DNA from: Parietichytrium sp. I65-24A
Lineage: Eukaryota > Sar > Bigyra > Thraustochytrida > Thraustochytriidae
NCBI GenBank assembly: GCA_012862575.1
Contig: BLSF01000085.1
Location: 62,001 to 126,000, forward strand
Direction of reading: 5' to 3'
DNA: 64,000 nt
A program made the position numbers and the translations under genes. The first letter of the stretch is position 1. Every line of letters starts with the position of its first letter. Below the pieces are notes generated by a model. That model saw nothing but the letters and a program-made list of their open reading frames with translations, was not told where the DNA came from and ran no database searches. Below, piece after piece: positions 50,582-62,624 of this stretch.

Positions 50582-53500
50582 GGCTGCCGCCCGCTTCTCA
50601 ACCAACTTTGGCGATCAACTCTCCCAGGGTCAATCACTGTAAACAATCATGCGGGGATGCTCGGTCGTGCCTCCTCTTCACTTTTTACGCGCAAAACTCT
50701 GAATGAAGCGCTTGGGGACCCTCTCGCTGGCACGGTCTCGCGTGGGTCTCTATCCCGCGACACTTCGGCTGGACTTGGCCCTGGCGTGGTGCCTATCGCT
50801 TGTTGAGGTGTAAATTTTCTAAGGTAAATACTTCCACAAGCTTGTACAGAGCAATATACAGGAGAACTAAACAAATCGAAGAGCTCTCTGCGCATGAAGC
50901 TATGCCCCGCACAACTACGATGTATCATCAAATATATAGTCGAGGAATCTAACGATAGTTGTTGCACACGCCCCACCGCTTGTGCACTCACTCTGGTTGG
51001 GCCAAGGCGGAATGGACGGAGTCGTCCGAATCGGGGAGGCCTTACCTTCGAGTTGACCGATTGATAATCATTCATTCATTCATTCATTCATTCACTGTGC
51101 GACACGTGTACAGTGGCGGCCATGGCATTGGTGGCGTCCGCCTTTTGCTCCATCCTTCATGCACAAGTGCTCAGTATCGCGCGTACGAATGAAACGCAGT
51201 GGCTCCGCGCCACAATCCATTTCTTCCCGAACGGGACTAGAAGCAACATCTATTCCTCCCTACACCCACCACCTTCATAAGAGCGACCAAGCCCTCCACA
51301 TGTATTCGTGGAACATGGCTGAACGGACACTATTGACATTCAGCATAGGTTACCTAAGTTTTATCCTATGGTTAGTGATAGTAATAATTGAATGTCTATA
51401 GTCCGAGTTGTCAATTTTGATTTTGTCAACTTTGATTTTGGCCAGCGATTTCGAGGCGTGGTTGGTGTGTTTCAGGAATATGATTGTTGTTTCAAGCTAC
51501 TTGCGCAGCTCGCGACCTCTCTTGCAGTGTCAATGGAAAGAGGTCTTCGCGTATCTCTTCAGCTCTTCCGCTTAGCTTCTGCAACGTGTCTATCATCGCG
51601 AAACTTCTCGTCTGCTCTGAATACTTGCTTCTGTGCAGAAAGCTCTCTCGACAATTGACGGACAAAAGTGGCCCCTGTACGTTCGCTTTCATTCTTTCTC
51701 TATCTACAAACACTTCAGACACTGGGTACTGGGTCTCGATTCCAAGACCATTTCGAACCCATCGATAACGTCGTTCCTCAATTCTTCAACGAACTTCACA
51801 TTGCTCCGCGACCCTTCAGCTTCAGCTTCTTCTCGAGCGAAGAAGCTCATAGTTAAAGCGCAAAAACTTCTTCAAGGACAAGCGAAACAAAACAGGGACA
51901 AAATGAACTTTTCTCTTTCGATTACTCGTCCAAGATAAGATATCGTAGACAAAGGTGCACACCCTCAAAACTTTAGATTTGCTTATCTATATTTGGTAAG
52001 GCTCCGATTTACTAGGATCTCTTATTACCCCGTAAGGAAGGATACCAATATTTGGTAGCCACTTGAGCAACACCGATTGGGGAGAGCAATTAGTGAAAAT
52101 GCGTATGTAACCTTACGAACATTATGTGGCTGGATTTGACTGCATAAGCTTATTCATTTGTTCATTCTCTGTCAACAAAATGTATCAAACAATCCCTCCA
52201 CGGACTCCACGGGTCACACGGGTCCACGAATCGTTCAATGGAATGCTTCTTTCTGTCTCTCTGTTCAGTGAATGCTCTGGATGATAACTTGGCACAGTAG
52301 TCTCAAGCTGTCTCAAGATTCGCAACATGGAACACCATAAAGGGCGAGGAAAATGGCGGCGAAGAGAGAAAAATGGCCTCGCCATTCTCGCCTAGCAGTC
52401 AGTCACCCATTGGCATAACATAGCCCCTACTGCACGCATTACCCTAAATATTAATCGCTCAGTTGGTGTAGTTGATACGAAGCATACTAGCTCGATGAGG
52501 ATGATAGAGCGATGTTAACGACAACTATAGGACAGTCAAGGAGCCAATACACTTGGGTATATAGTACTGCTTAATAGTTCGCTTTAAGCTTATCTCCCTC
52601 TCGAGAAGGCAAAAGCCGGAACGGCTTATGATATGTACTAGCCGATGCTTAGTGCGCATTCCACATCGCCATCTCGCCATGCGAGCTGAGCTTAAGCGAC
52701 GCTCTAACCAACTCTTACCGTGCCCTTAATCGAGAATTAAAACGTTCTCCCTATCCCACTGCTAATGGCACGCTACGAACAGAAGCGCACACTCACAGCA
52801 GTCAAAGCGCATTCTAGCGCATTCTCTAGCACGACAGCTCTCCCTTTCCCTCTCTCTCTCTCTCTCTCTCTGTGTGTCTCGCTCTCTCCCGCCCTCACAC
52901 ACCGGCACGCATCCTCACAGCAAATCACCACCGCACTCGCTAGCATCAAATCTACTGCTCTCTGAGGCTCGCCCGCCCTCACATCCGCTCTTAGTCCCCT
53001 CGCTACTCACCCTTACCCATCCCGACCATACGCCAACCTCGAAAGCGGCGCACACCACCTAGCGACGTCTACTCTCCGGCTGGGACGTCTTAATGCCTAG
53101 CTATCCAATGCCTAGCCCCCTGCTATGAGAGCCAGAAAACATTCAGAAAACACAGAAAATGAGAGGAAAAAGTGGGAAAAAAATGAAAAAAACATGAGAG
53201 AGAAGTTTCCTTTGAACGAAAAGTCTCTCTCTCTGTCTTCTCTCTCTTTTTTGATTTCAAGAAACGACGGAAAGAGCGCGCACTTAGCTGGCGAGAGAGA
53301 GGTGTACGCGGGTACACAGGACATACGCAGACGTAAGAAGCTCCTAGCGTAAGCTAATAGTCTGCCTAAGCCCCAGCGACTGCGCGCAGCGTGCGAAGGG
53401 ATCAGTGGATCAGTGGAGCGGCGGAGCTGGCGCACAGGGTGGATTCGAGGAGCGAGCGTTGGTACTTGGGCACTTGGGCAGTTGTTCGTGCGTCCCAAGT

Positions 53501-53848
53501 TGCGCGGGAAGCGTGAAATTATTGTTGGCGATCTGTGATCTGTGAGCTGTGAGCTGTGAGGGTGACGAAGATCGAAGCTGGAAAGAGAGCTGTTTATTGA
53601 GTGAGAGATTTAGATTTGTCTTGTGTCTGTCTCTTCGGTGTGTGTTTGTGTGTGTGTTTGCGTGTTTGCGCATGAAGCGTTGAACATTGCGGGTTGGCTG
53701 TGGTGGTCAAAAATATACAGATTTATATATATATCTGTGTTTCTCTCGCTTGAAGCCGAAGCGTAGAAAGAAGAGAGGGCCGTTTTGTGGATATTGTAGC
53801 GGTGCGTTGGCAATTATCGCATAAATCGCATCTCAGAACTCAGGAAGA
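50582..53848. other. Divergent spacer, 3.3 kb
   Basis: No gene I can support. (ATTC)n at about 51,070-51,094, (TC)n at 52,849-52,872, 7-bp repeats (gagctgt) at about 53,529-53,560, GT-rich 53,636-53,667 and a tatatata stretch near 53,725 close to the next gene, perhaps a TATA box. Short plus-strand frames around 51,480-51,940 have no family likeness. Confidence 0.45.
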
Positions 53849-55021
53849 ATGATGGAGCGCAAGAGTGTCAAGCCGCGGCTGGAGAAGGAGAACAGCAGCA
53901 CAATGAACAAGCTGATGATGTCCGCGCACAAGGCCGCAATGTCTGCTGCAGATAATGTTTGGGCACGAACGAAAGTTGTGCGCAGCAAGTTTCCAACCGG
54001 ACCGAGAGCGCACATGCGCAAGGCGTCCATGGCATTCCCATCGAACCGCCTACTCGAGTCGGTTGCAGAGAACAACGATGTCATCTACTACGACTCGATG
54101 AGGGATCTTTGGGAAGACGACGTGTCCAACCTCCCAGTCGCCAAGGACCTCCCAAGGCTCATCCGTAGGGTCTGCATCGTCAACCAGGAGGACGAGATTC
54201 TGTTTTTGCCTGCCGGAGGCACTGCTCCTGCGAGGCTGTGGCCATCTATGCCGAAGGGCAGCGCGCCGTCGGAAGAGAACTCGAGCGAGGACGACGAAGA
54301 TGAGCTCGATGAGAATGAAGCTCAGAGTACCGACTCGGCAACAGCACCCGACGCAGAGTCTTCCGAGGAAGCCGAGCCCGAGAGACCTCGCAGGAGCTCC
54401 AGGCTTGCCCGCTTCTCGCTTCTGCGGAAGCGCAAGAGCACGCCGAAGGAGGAGGATTTGAGCACCAATGCAGCGGTGGTGAAACTCATTCTTGAATTCG
54501 TCGATGTCCTCGCAGAGCGCCTCGAGTCCCCAGAGGAGCAGGAGAGGATCAAGGAGGAGCTCAAGGAGATCAAGGAGTCCGTGAAGGACTCGTCTGACCT
54601 GCAGCTGGTGGTCAAGGAGATTATCAGCGCACTTGGCGAAGACTCCAAGGTTGTCCGCGTGTTCAAGGCGATACACCAAAACGTTGTGCTGCACAGCACC
54701 GTCCAACTAAAAACCAAGCTTACCATGAAGTACAACACCAAAGACATCCGAACAGCTGATGGTTGGCGTATTGTGGTCATGCTCGCCAAGGGATACATTC
54801 AAGTCGCGCACGTCCGCAAGGAACAGTCTATCGACGCCTTCGGAAACGTAAAGGACCATTGGGAGTTCGAGTGGGAGGTGCGCATGACGTTTGACGACCG
54901 CATGCTACACATGACTGCTGCTCAAATACGAATCACGCGCCTCATTCTGGGCGAGACTATGGACGAGAGTCTTGCCCAAGAGTTAAAGTCTACACTGGTG
55001 GACGGCCTCATCGTTATTTAG
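53849..55021 (+). CDS. Protein with a GlfB-like C-terminal domain
   Basis: 390 residues, one exon. A basic head (residues 1-70), a conserved-looking segment (about 76-130: NDVIYYDSMRDLWEDDV, LPRLIRRVCIVNQED), a disordered acidic/Arg-rich stretch (about 140-200), then a helical part and a C-terminal beta-rich domain (about 270-390). That last domain, with WRIVVMLAKGYIQVAHVRKEQSID, WEFEWEVRMTFDD and AAQIRITRL, resembles the C-terminal domain of Dictyostelium RasGEF GlfB, a domain widespread alone in ciliates and oomycetes. I see no RasGEF catalytic domain here. Role unknown; possible link to small-GTPase or membrane signalling is only inference. Start taken at the first of two ATGs (MMERKS). 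Confidence 0.68.
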   Translation: MMERKSVKPRLEKENSSTMNKLMMSAHKAAMSAADNVWARTKVVRSKFPTGPRAHMRKASMAFPSNRLLESVAENNDVIYYDSMRDLWEDDVSNLPVAKDLPRLIRRVCIVNQEDEILFLPAGGTAPARLWPSMPKGSAPSEENSSEDDEDELDENEAQSTDSATAPDAESSEEAEPERPRRSSRLARFSLLRKRKSTPKEEDLSTNAAVVKLILEFVDVLAERLESPEEQERIKEELKEIKESVKDSSDLQLVVKEIISALGEDSKVVRVFKAIHQNVVLHSTVQLKTKLTMKYNTKDIRTADGWRIVVMLAKGYIQVAHVRKEQSIDAFGNVKDHWEFEWEVRMTFDDRMLHMTAAQIRITRLILGETMDESLAQELKSTLVDGLIVI

Positions 55022-55812
55022 AGGCACACATTGATCACTGGAGTTCCAAATCTCGGGATCTGACATTGGTAGGGAACCAATGAGCGCATACTTTGGTACA
55101 TATATGCGATGCATTTCTATGCCTGCTTGCTCTGCCTCGTGGGCTTACGTTTGGCGCGATGCCGCGCAGCACAACAGCTCTATCTTGTTGCTGATTTGCT
55201 CCTACTTTTCTCTCTTCTTCTTTCAAGCTGCGTTGCTTTCTGTTGAATCGGACTGGTGAACTCTCCGCAATGCACCTTGGTGGTGAAGAAGCCTTGCCTT
55301 TCTGGTGTTATCGGTTGTCGTCTTCTTTGCGCAAGAGATTTTCTTCGATTGAACAGTATGATGCAGCTCTTGGTGTAATAATTATTTGAATGATTTGTTT
55401 GAGAAAAGATCTGTTGAATTCCTTCTTTGCAGTGTGCACAATATAGTTTTTCACTAGATTTTGGGATCGCATCCCCATCCAACTCAGACCTGACCCAGAC
55501 ACTCAGCTCGTCGTTCGTTCTCTCCTTTCGCATAAAAGAGGCTGCGCCCCCAGGTTTTCGAGCGCGAGGTTTCCGTACATTTGAGCAACTTTTGTTTTTC
55601 ATGACCTCGACCATTGAGGCTGTGTTCGAAGGGCGGTGGCAGGAATAGACAGTGGTAGCGGCATGCAGAAACTCGATTTGTCTCTATTCTCTGACAGCCT
55701 GGCGTCCTCCCCTTTTCAAGAGTCCTGGCAAATGCATACGTGGGCGCGTCTTTCGCAAAACTACATGAGGAATCTTCAAGCAAGTCTGCCCTCTTTCAGC
55801 AACGGGAAGAAT
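55022..55812. other. Convergent spacer
   Basis: 3' ends of the GlfB-like gene and kinesin. A plus-strand frame ending at 55,839 (MQKLDLSLFSDSLASSPFQE ...) overlaps the kinesin stop by 27 bp and looks protein-like, but has no other support. No other gene seen. Confidence 0.4.
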
Positions 55813-57597
55813 TTACTTGAACGGCTGCCCGAGCTTTGACAACTTTTGAGCTTGCATGAGAACTGCCCATTCCGCCATTGCCAGACGGTCGTCGTGCGAC
55901 AAACATCCGTTTGGCTCATCGGGCTTGCTGATCAGGTGGTGATACAGCCAATTCTCGTACATGGCAATAACCTTGTCACTGTCAAGAACTAGCTTGGCGC
56001 CGGGATTCCGCTGAGTCCAATTCTCCAGCCTCTTGACGGCACAGCCGACCTTGGTGTGCAGCTCCATGAGCTCGTCCTCTTCTCTCTCTTGGCTGTCCTC
56101 GCTTTGCCTCCGGGATTTTCCCGAGGTTGGGCGAGAAGAAAAGGACCCGCTCCTTCTGGCGCGGGTCTTTGCATTATTTTGTACAGGGGTCGCAGGCCGA
56201 CTGCCTGCAAACGAGGATTGCACAACGCTCGAAGCCCGCGATGGTGGGCGAGATGCCTGTGATGACTCTTGTGGCAGCCCCGCCCTCTCAAGCTCAAGCT
56301 CTAGTAGCCGAATTCTTGCTTCAAGCTTCTTGATGAGCTGCGAGTCGTTAAGCGACTCGTTGACGGATACCTTTGTCATGACCCTTTTGGCGCGGTCGGC
56401 GAATTGAAGTGATGAGATGCTCTCCTCTGTGCAGGATTGCGCCGGCGACAGCGCGATGAGGACGCTGGTCTTCGAATTTCCTCCTAGCGAATCTTGCAAG
56501 AGCCGAGTGAGCTTTGAGTTTCGATACGGCACGTGCGTGTTAGTTGGCCCGAGCAGCGCGCGGATGCAATTGCCCAGGTTCGAGAGGCTTTGATTGATAC
56601 TGGTCATCTCTTGAATGCGCTGATTGGAACAAGCTGCAAACTGGTGAGAGCGCCATTTCTCCGATCCGGCTAGGTCGACAAGGTTCAATTTACTGCGGAG
56701 GCAAGTATCCCCACCCCGTGTCACGGAGTGCTGCTCCAAGCTTACCTGAAATATGGTGTGAGAACGGCTCGAGTATTCATTCATGTCTGTCGCGTCGATG
56801 GCACGGTTAAGCGCCCCTCGCCACAGCAAGTCATAGACTTCGTGCAGACTCGAGACTTGAGTGCAGATGAGATCGGGTACAAAAACGCCGCCCTGATCAT
56901 CCTCTAACAGATCGAGACCTCTCTCCCCTTGCTGGCGCTTGCTGCCCGCATTACAAAGCAAGTCGTAAACCTTTTCGTTGTAAATCTCCATGTAGCTGCA
57001 CGTGCATTTTACATAAATGCCGTTTCTTGGAGCCTCTCGCTCTACGTACTCAAAGATCCTTTCCAGAGATCTTGGCAATATTCCTTTAGCTTCCGAACAC
57101 ATCACAGAGGATTCTAGTGGCCTTGCGAGCTCTTCGTTTGGGTCGTTCTTGCCAGCCGCGATCTGCCACAAGTCCTCGCCCAGCATGGAGTACGTTTTCC
57201 CGGACCCGGTCTGCCCATATGCGATGAGCGACCCATTGAACCCTTGGCATACGGCATTCACGAGCGAAAGTCCACACCTTTGAAACACTTCGTCCTGCTC
57301 AGAGCCCTCGTCAAAGGCATGATCGAATTTGTACCCCGCATCACCGACCCGCACTTCTCCTTCCACTACACAACAGCCTCCAGGTCTTGAGCGGTTTTCC
57401 ACCTGCGTTTCCAGAGCCAGCTCCCGCCGGTTTAAAGGGCGGAGCCTTGTGTAGACTTTGATGCGTTCTTCTGCGCCATTGCGAAAGCTGGCCGATCTTC
57501 GCATTTCCTCCTCTCCTCCGCGAGTGCAGTCGACGCCCTTCGACCTTTCGCAACTCTGATAGGTAGGTGCTTTTGCGATGACCTGACTTGTGATCAT
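55813..57597 (-). CDS. N-terminal-motor kinesin
   Basis: 594 residues from the ATG at 57597; a second Met at 57504 begins MRRSASF just before the motor and is possible. The motor (about 45-400) has KVYTRLRPLN, P-loop GQTGSGKT (about 128-135), switch I NEYSSRSHTIFQV, switch II LNLVDLAGSEKW and the microtubule-binding VPYRNSKLTRLLQDSLGGNSKT, so ATP hydrolysis should be intact. A coiled-coil neck (about 400-425) is short. The tail is a Ser/Arg-rich stretch and a helical end (ELHTKVGCAVKRLENW, DRLAMAEWAVLMQAQKL) I do not recognise; no FHA, PH or other cargo domain. Its family within kinesins is unclear. It transports or crosslinks along microtubules; a role in flagella or division cannot be told. 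Confidence 0.93.
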   Translation of the reverse strand: MITSQVIAKAPTYQSCERSKGVDCTRGGEEEMRRSASFRNGAEERIKVYTRLRPLNRRELALETQVENRSRPGGCCVVEGEVRVGDAGYKFDHAFDEGSEQDEVFQRCGLSLVNAVCQGFNGSLIAYGQTGSGKTYSMLGEDLWQIAAGKNDPNEELARPLESSVMCSEAKGILPRSLERIFEYVEREAPRNGIYVKCTCSYMEIYNEKVYDLLCNAGSKRQQGERGLDLLEDDQGGVFVPDLICTQVSSLHEVYDLLWRGALNRAIDATDMNEYSSRSHTIFQVSLEQHSVTRGGDTCLRSKLNLVDLAGSEKWRSHQFAACSNQRIQEMTSINQSLSNLGNCIRALLGPTNTHVPYRNSKLTRLLQDSLGGNSKTSVLIALSPAQSCTEESISSLQFADRAKRVMTKVSVNESLNDSQLIKKLEARIRLLELELERAGLPQESSQASRPPSRASSVVQSSFAGSRPATPVQNNAKTRARRSGSFSSRPTSGKSRRQSEDSQEREEDELMELHTKVGCAVKRLENWTQRNPGAKLVLDSDKVIAMYENWLYHHLISKPDEPNGCLSHDDRLAMAEWAVLMQAQKLSKLGQPFK

Positions 57598-58713
57598 ACG
57601 TTCATGTCTGTACTCACTCTCATTCACGGTCAGTCAGTCAGTCCAATATACTGAGGAGAGGGTTTCGAGGAGTCTCTTTGATGACTCTGCATATTCTCCT
57701 ATCTCGAGACATGCCATTCACAGTTTCAATTTACAGTCGACTCATTTTCGTTACATGTCTCTTTGCCTTTTGTGTGTTGGGTTTGTTTATCTGTGCGCCT
57801 TTCAACCGCTTCTTGCAATGCCATGGAAGGCCAGCTATTTGCGTTTCGGTTTTCAAGGTTCAATGTGTTCGATGGAACATGAACATGTTCAACATGAGAA
57901 CGCGATTACATCCACAAGAAGACCGTTACGGGAGGTTCTCCATACGATTCTCTGTTCGCGAACAAAATGAACAACCGTCTTGATCGGCGAACTTCGTCGC
58001 GTGGATACACACTGTTACCAGATTCCTTCTTGCACAAACAATGTTTTCAATCCTCATGCTCTTGACATCTCTTGACGGTAACTTTCACTTTTTGGGCATT
58101 TGACTGAGCAGTTGCTGATCCGGGCGTAAAACTATAAATCGCCTGCCATTTTACCTTTATTAAACTCTATAATTTGACTTTACCTAACCTCTCTGTCGAG
58201 GTTGTTGCGCTTTTAAATCGGTCAAATGGCATCATGCGACTCTCGAGAAAAAAGGCACCATCAGCATCCATCAGCGTTTCATGCAGGTTGTTTTCCTTTT
58301 TCTTTTCTTTTTTTCGGTCAATTTCAATCCGCTTTTCTCATTCATGAACAACATATAAAACAATTCAAATTTGACATTGGCGTTAATAATATAACCACCC
58401 GTCTTTCCCCCGCCTGCCTGACTCTTCGATCCAGAGACAGCACAGTAATATCTGTGTGGGAGAAAAGATCATTCCATTAAATAGTCGACGGCTGTTCCTC
58501 CTGCCAAGGTGCCACCGGTTGGCTGTTCAACCTGTTAGTGTACGAAAATTTGCTTCAACTTCAGCCCCGTCAAATCAGCATAATTCCACCTTCGACGGCC
58601 AAGCGTATCGTGTTTCTTTGCAGCGCTGTCACAATTCTTAGAATCATTCGTTCGTCGCGTCGCGCCACGGCGCTGCTTTTGGAAAGAAATTGCAAACTTT
58701 TATGTCAGGGCAC
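57598..58713. other. Spacer, 1.1 kb
   Basis: Between the kinesin head and the ENT 3' end; AT-rich, T/C-rich microsatellites, no coding frame or RNA gene recognised. Confidence 0.5.
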
Positions 58714-60138
58714 CTAACCCTGAATGATCCACACTGAGAAGAAGCTGGAGGCCGACCCAAGTACGAGCCCCAAGGTAAGAGCTGTGACAGATATCGTCGA
58801 AGCAGTGTCACGGTGTACGCTCGGGACCATGCGCGCGGCATGGACCATGCTGGCAGTCCCGACAAACCCGTTGCTGAATCCGCATGCCGAAGACAAAAGC
58901 AGGGGGACGATATCAGAGTCCAGCAAGATTGGGAGGCGAGTGTTATGCACGCGCTGAAACCAAAATAGCGGCCAAAACAAGACCCTCGACGCGGAGGCTA
59001 TGAAAAGCTGTCGTCCTGAAAACGGCTGCCACCGCGCCTGGACGAGGCGCCCAACGAAGTCGAAGGTGTTGAATAACAGGAAGAGCACCGGGACGAAGAG
59101 ATCATTTCGAAATCGAGATGCGCCATGCTTGCACCTGTGCGTCGACTCTGTCGCTGCTGTCACAGCGGGGAAAATTGTTAGGGTGATCCAGAAAGTGAGC
59201 AGCACGGCTGAGCATGGAAATTTGATGACGCGCATCACGCCGACAATTGTGCCGAGGTCCCACGACTCGTAGGGTGGCAGATTTGCCAGGAGCGACCGAG
59301 ACGACTCCTCCATGATAATGTCAGCGTCGTCTCCGCCACTCGCAGTGGAGGTTTCCGTAGGGGGGAATGAACTGTCGTCTTCAGCTTCCTGCGCGATTTG
59401 CTGCTCGAGGAGAGGATCCTGCATTACCCCTAGCCCTTCTTCCTGCGGATGGCGCTTCTTCGCAACAGCGTAACAGCCGACGCACAGGAAACAAATTGCG
59501 GCAGCGACAATAAAGTAAGAGAACGCCGCCCAGTCGCCTTTGTATGCTTTGTCGCCTTCCGAAGCCTCGTCCAGCCCTTCGAGTCTCCAATCCGACCCAT
59601 TTGCATTCTTCTTGCAGAAATCGGATTTCAAATCAGCAGAGCTGGTCGTGATAAGGCTTGTGAGGGAAGCGACAGCGCCGCCAAATGCCTGGCCCGAAAA
59701 GTAAGCCGACGCGCAGGTCCTGGAAACTCGACTCGCAAAACCGGTAACCCCTGCGATCATCGGGGCAGCCAGAATCCCCGAAACGAGCACGCACGCCAAC
59801 GTGACGAAAAAGAGAAAGTTGGCGGAGGAGAGCTCCACCATGGTCAGCGCTGTCATGACACAGAAGATTGCTCCTGTGGACAGGTACGGCACCGCGATCA
59901 TCACCCGCTCCGAAAGATACTGCTGCACCATCATTAGCACAAACAGCGCCACCAGATTGCTCCCATTGTACGTGATCCCAAACGCGCTCTCGAACGTGTT
60001 GGCGTACGAGGTGCCTTCAAATCTCGACGCAAAGTACGAGCTCTCCGTGATGAACGCATTCCACGGAAACAGCGACCCGAGACCGAGCAAGAAGAACAGT
60101 CCCACGTCCACCATCACCTCTACTTTGACGCTTTGCAT
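58714..60138 (-). CDS. Equilibrative nucleoside transporter (ENT/SLC29)
   Basis: Moves nucleosides or nucleobases across a membrane down their gradient. 474 residues with about 11 hydrophobic segments. Family signs: the first helix LGLGSLFPWNAFIT, and in the second half FVPVLFLLFNTFDFVGRLV, the ENT signature with the F-D-x-x-G-R motif. A large acidic cytosolic loop (about 235-290: QDPLLEQQIAQEAEDD) lies between helices 6 and 7, as expected. An extracellular loop with Cys (SDFCKKNANGSDWR) follows. The C-terminus ends shortly after the last helix. One exon. Substrate preference is not clear. There are 1,116 bp between it and the kinesin head on the same strand, so they are separate transcription units. 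Confidence 0.93.
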   Translation of the reverse strand: MQSVKVEVMVDVGLFFLLGLGSLFPWNAFITESSYFASRFEGTSYANTFESAFGITYNGSNLVALFVLMMVQQYLSERVMIAVPYLSTGAIFCVMTALTMVELSSANFLFFVTLACVLVSGILAAPMIAGVTGFASRVSRTCASAYFSGQAFGGAVASLTSLITTSSADLKSDFCKKNANGSDWRLEGLDEASEGDKAYKGDWAAFSYFIVAAAICFLCVGCYAVAKKRHPQEEGLGVMQDPLLEQQIAQEAEDDSSFPPTETSTASGGDDADIIMEESSRSLLANLPPYESWDLGTIVGVMRVIKFPCSAVLLTFWITLTIFPAVTAATESTHRCKHGASRFRNDLFVPVLFLLFNTFDFVGRLVQARWQPFSGRQLFIASASRVLFWPLFWFQRVHNTRLPILLDSDIVPLLLSSACGFSNGFVGTASMVHAARMVPSVHRDTASTISVTALTLGLVLGSASSFFSVWIIQG

Positions 60139-62624
60139 TCTCCTTGCCTGGCGCCAATACTACCGCTACCACCTCCGCGCTACGCCAGTCGCCAGTTGCC
60201 AGTCACCCGTCACCTCGAATTCGCAGACCCTTCAACGCGACGTCGATCTTGGCTCTCCCGTTTCGCTCATGCGAGTGATAGATTCTTCCTTCATCTGAGG
60301 CTTTACTTTCCGTGTTTGGATTGTTTGGATCATTCTTCACTACTTTCTTCTTAGCCAGCGAGACGGAGAAACATTTGACACATCGTAGGCATAGTGCCAT
60401 CATGATGCTTTCTATTAGACAGCACCAGTACAGATTGTACAGATTGCGAGTTGTGTTTCATTCATGTGTTTTTTATTCACAGTCAATGTTGAAATGATCA
60501 ATGTTCGAATACAACCACGCAACCAAAGTATCGACCACAAGACGTCAACCAGCTCCCGCGTGTCTGCGAAGGAAGACGTGCGTGCCAACTCGCTGCGAGG
60601 CTCAAAGACATGACGAACGTGGGCTGTCCTCGATTGGCGCCGCGGCGCACTGTGCACTGATGGCGAGCACCGGAAGACGACATGTCTCGGGACACTTGTT
60701 CGTTTCAGAGCTCAGAGCCCCATTCTCGCCATCTAGATTATACAACCTGAGGCAGAAGCCTGCTTGAAGGATCGGGTTCCGGATAATTTGAAAACTGGTG
60801 TATCCGAGCCTTCAAAAACCTTCGATCAATAAAGCACTTCGCGCGTCGAACTGTTCGCGCCAAGAGTGTGCTTTCGCCTGATCGCACTTGAGAGCACGCG
60901 GCGTCCGGTCATGATGGAACATCGTCCAACATCCTCTTCGATATTCTGAGGGCTCTGCGGTGTCGGCATGAGCTGGTCAAGCTGGTCCCCGATAACCATC
61001 CAGATTGTCGTCATCGAGGCCTCGTTCTTTTTTTTGCAAGTGGGAGCACTTCTTTCATTCAAAGCGCCTTGCTGCTGCTCTTCGCCGGGGTTCGCGGATT
61101 GTTGACATGATGAGGAGTTGTTCGGACGGTCGAACGCATCGCGGGTCCTGGCATTCGTTCGAAGGGTGTTGGAAGGCAGTGCAAAACACTGGCTGTCGGT
61201 TCTGACGAGAAGCCAATTGCGAGCTCGTGAGCTTTCACTCGCACATTCTCGCACAATCACGTGTTTTTTCATGTTTTCACGTCTTCAATAACGAGAACCA
61301 ACATCCCATCGTCAACTTGGGATCCTTGGCGTCAACAGCGTCAACATCGCGCTTCCCTCTGCTCCGATCAAGTCTAATTCTTTCTACGTTGGAAGGCCAT
61401 CCGTCGTCCATCTCCTTTTTAATCATCATCATCGAGCTGTGATTCAACTCACAGTCAATGAATACATCCAAGTTGTGTGCTGTTTTTTTCTTTTGAGACT
61501 TTTTCGAGGATTTTTACCTTCAGAAGTCTAATAGATAATTGACTATAGGATGAGCTATCTGGGCCTGACATCGAGTAGCTATGGCTACTGCAACTTAACA
61601 GCGAGACATAGCGAGACTAATGATCGTGATAGAGAGAGTCTAACATGTGGCAATAGTCTAACACTATTACTATCAATCAAGTAGAAGCAAATAAGCCTTG
61701 TGATAGGACTGGTATAAATCATAGCCAATCCTTAATATTCCTTACAAAATTGTTAGGAGACTGTGCCGCGCACACCCCTGATTTCAATTGAGAGAATTGA
61801 GAGGAGGAGAAGAAGAAGAGAAGTAGAAAGCAACTTGAACTAAGCTTACTCCGGATCTTTTTTCTCTCTTTCTTTTCTTTCTTTCCTCTCTTCTGCAGAA
61901 GGTAACTTTAGCACCCAACTTAGCCTCCATCATGGCTGCATTGCGACTGTCTCCCACTTTTTGATTCCTCCGACCGTGAACTTGGCTAACAGGGACTCTA
62001 CAAGTGCTTGGTTGGCTTCTTGCTTTAGTTGGAAGGAGAGCGAGTCCTGCGGAACTCGCTGGCAACCAAAAGAAGAGCTGTTTTTGTCCAGAACACATTT
62101 GGAAACGCGAGAAACTACGTTCTACCTTTCCCTCGTCTACGGTTTGCTACTTCCCAGGCTATGCATCAGCAGTGAGAAGAAAGAGTCGAGTGAAGTTTCC
62201 TCATTCTCACTGTCAATGCTCTCTGGCAATGCAATAGAAGAGCAACCTACCACATGAACACCAACGTGAGAGACACTTCTACATGCCACACATCAAAACT
62301 CTAAAGTCCTAAACTCTACACCTAAAATTAGAACCACCATTATCACAAGTCCATCGTTTCGCCTATTCACCTTACATAGACAAGGCCATGATTGGTACTA
62401 TTATTAGTACCATGTCAGAGACGAATTTAGATGGAAGACCTACTTGTCTATGCTAAATTTTGCAGAGCTATCTTCCAATCTGTCAAACCCCAAACTATCT
62501 AAAACGAAACGAGACGAGACGAAACGAGACGAAACGAAACGAGACAAGGCAGGACGAGATAATAGGACAGGACAAGACCGACGGCAAAAGTTGAAAGGCG
62601 ATTGTTTGGTAGGAGCAGGATATA
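60139..62624. other. Divergent spacer, 2.5 kb
   Basis: Holds promoters of ENT (minus) and the two-repeat protein (plus). A 148-codon minus-strand ATG frame (60,826-61,272) is listed as a possible gene. At about 62,503-62,560 a 5-bp repeat (gacga/aacga) ends 65 bp before the next start codon. No RNA gene seen. Confidence 0.5.
60826..61272 (-). CDS. Possible small gene, function unknown
   Basis: ATG frame of 148 codons in an otherwise empty spacer. The product is polar, with a basic head (MKKHVIVRECASESSRARNW), a Gln/Glu run (GEEQQQG) and no signal peptide, membrane helix or motif I know. A frame this long in spacer DNA can occur by chance. Listed as unproven; it needs expression or conservation to count. 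Confidence 0.22.
   Translation of the reverse strand: MKKHVIVRECASESSRARNWLLVRTDSQCFALPSNTLRTNARTRDAFDRPNNSSSCQQSANPGEEQQQGALNERSAPTCKKKNEASMTTIWMVIGDQLDQLMPTPQSPQNIEEDVGRCSIMTGRRVLSSAIRRKHTLGANSSTREVLY

Noticed and set aside
55670-55839. Plus-strand frame overlapping the kinesin 3' end
   Set aside because: Short, antisense to a real gene and without a family; kept only as a note in the spacer.
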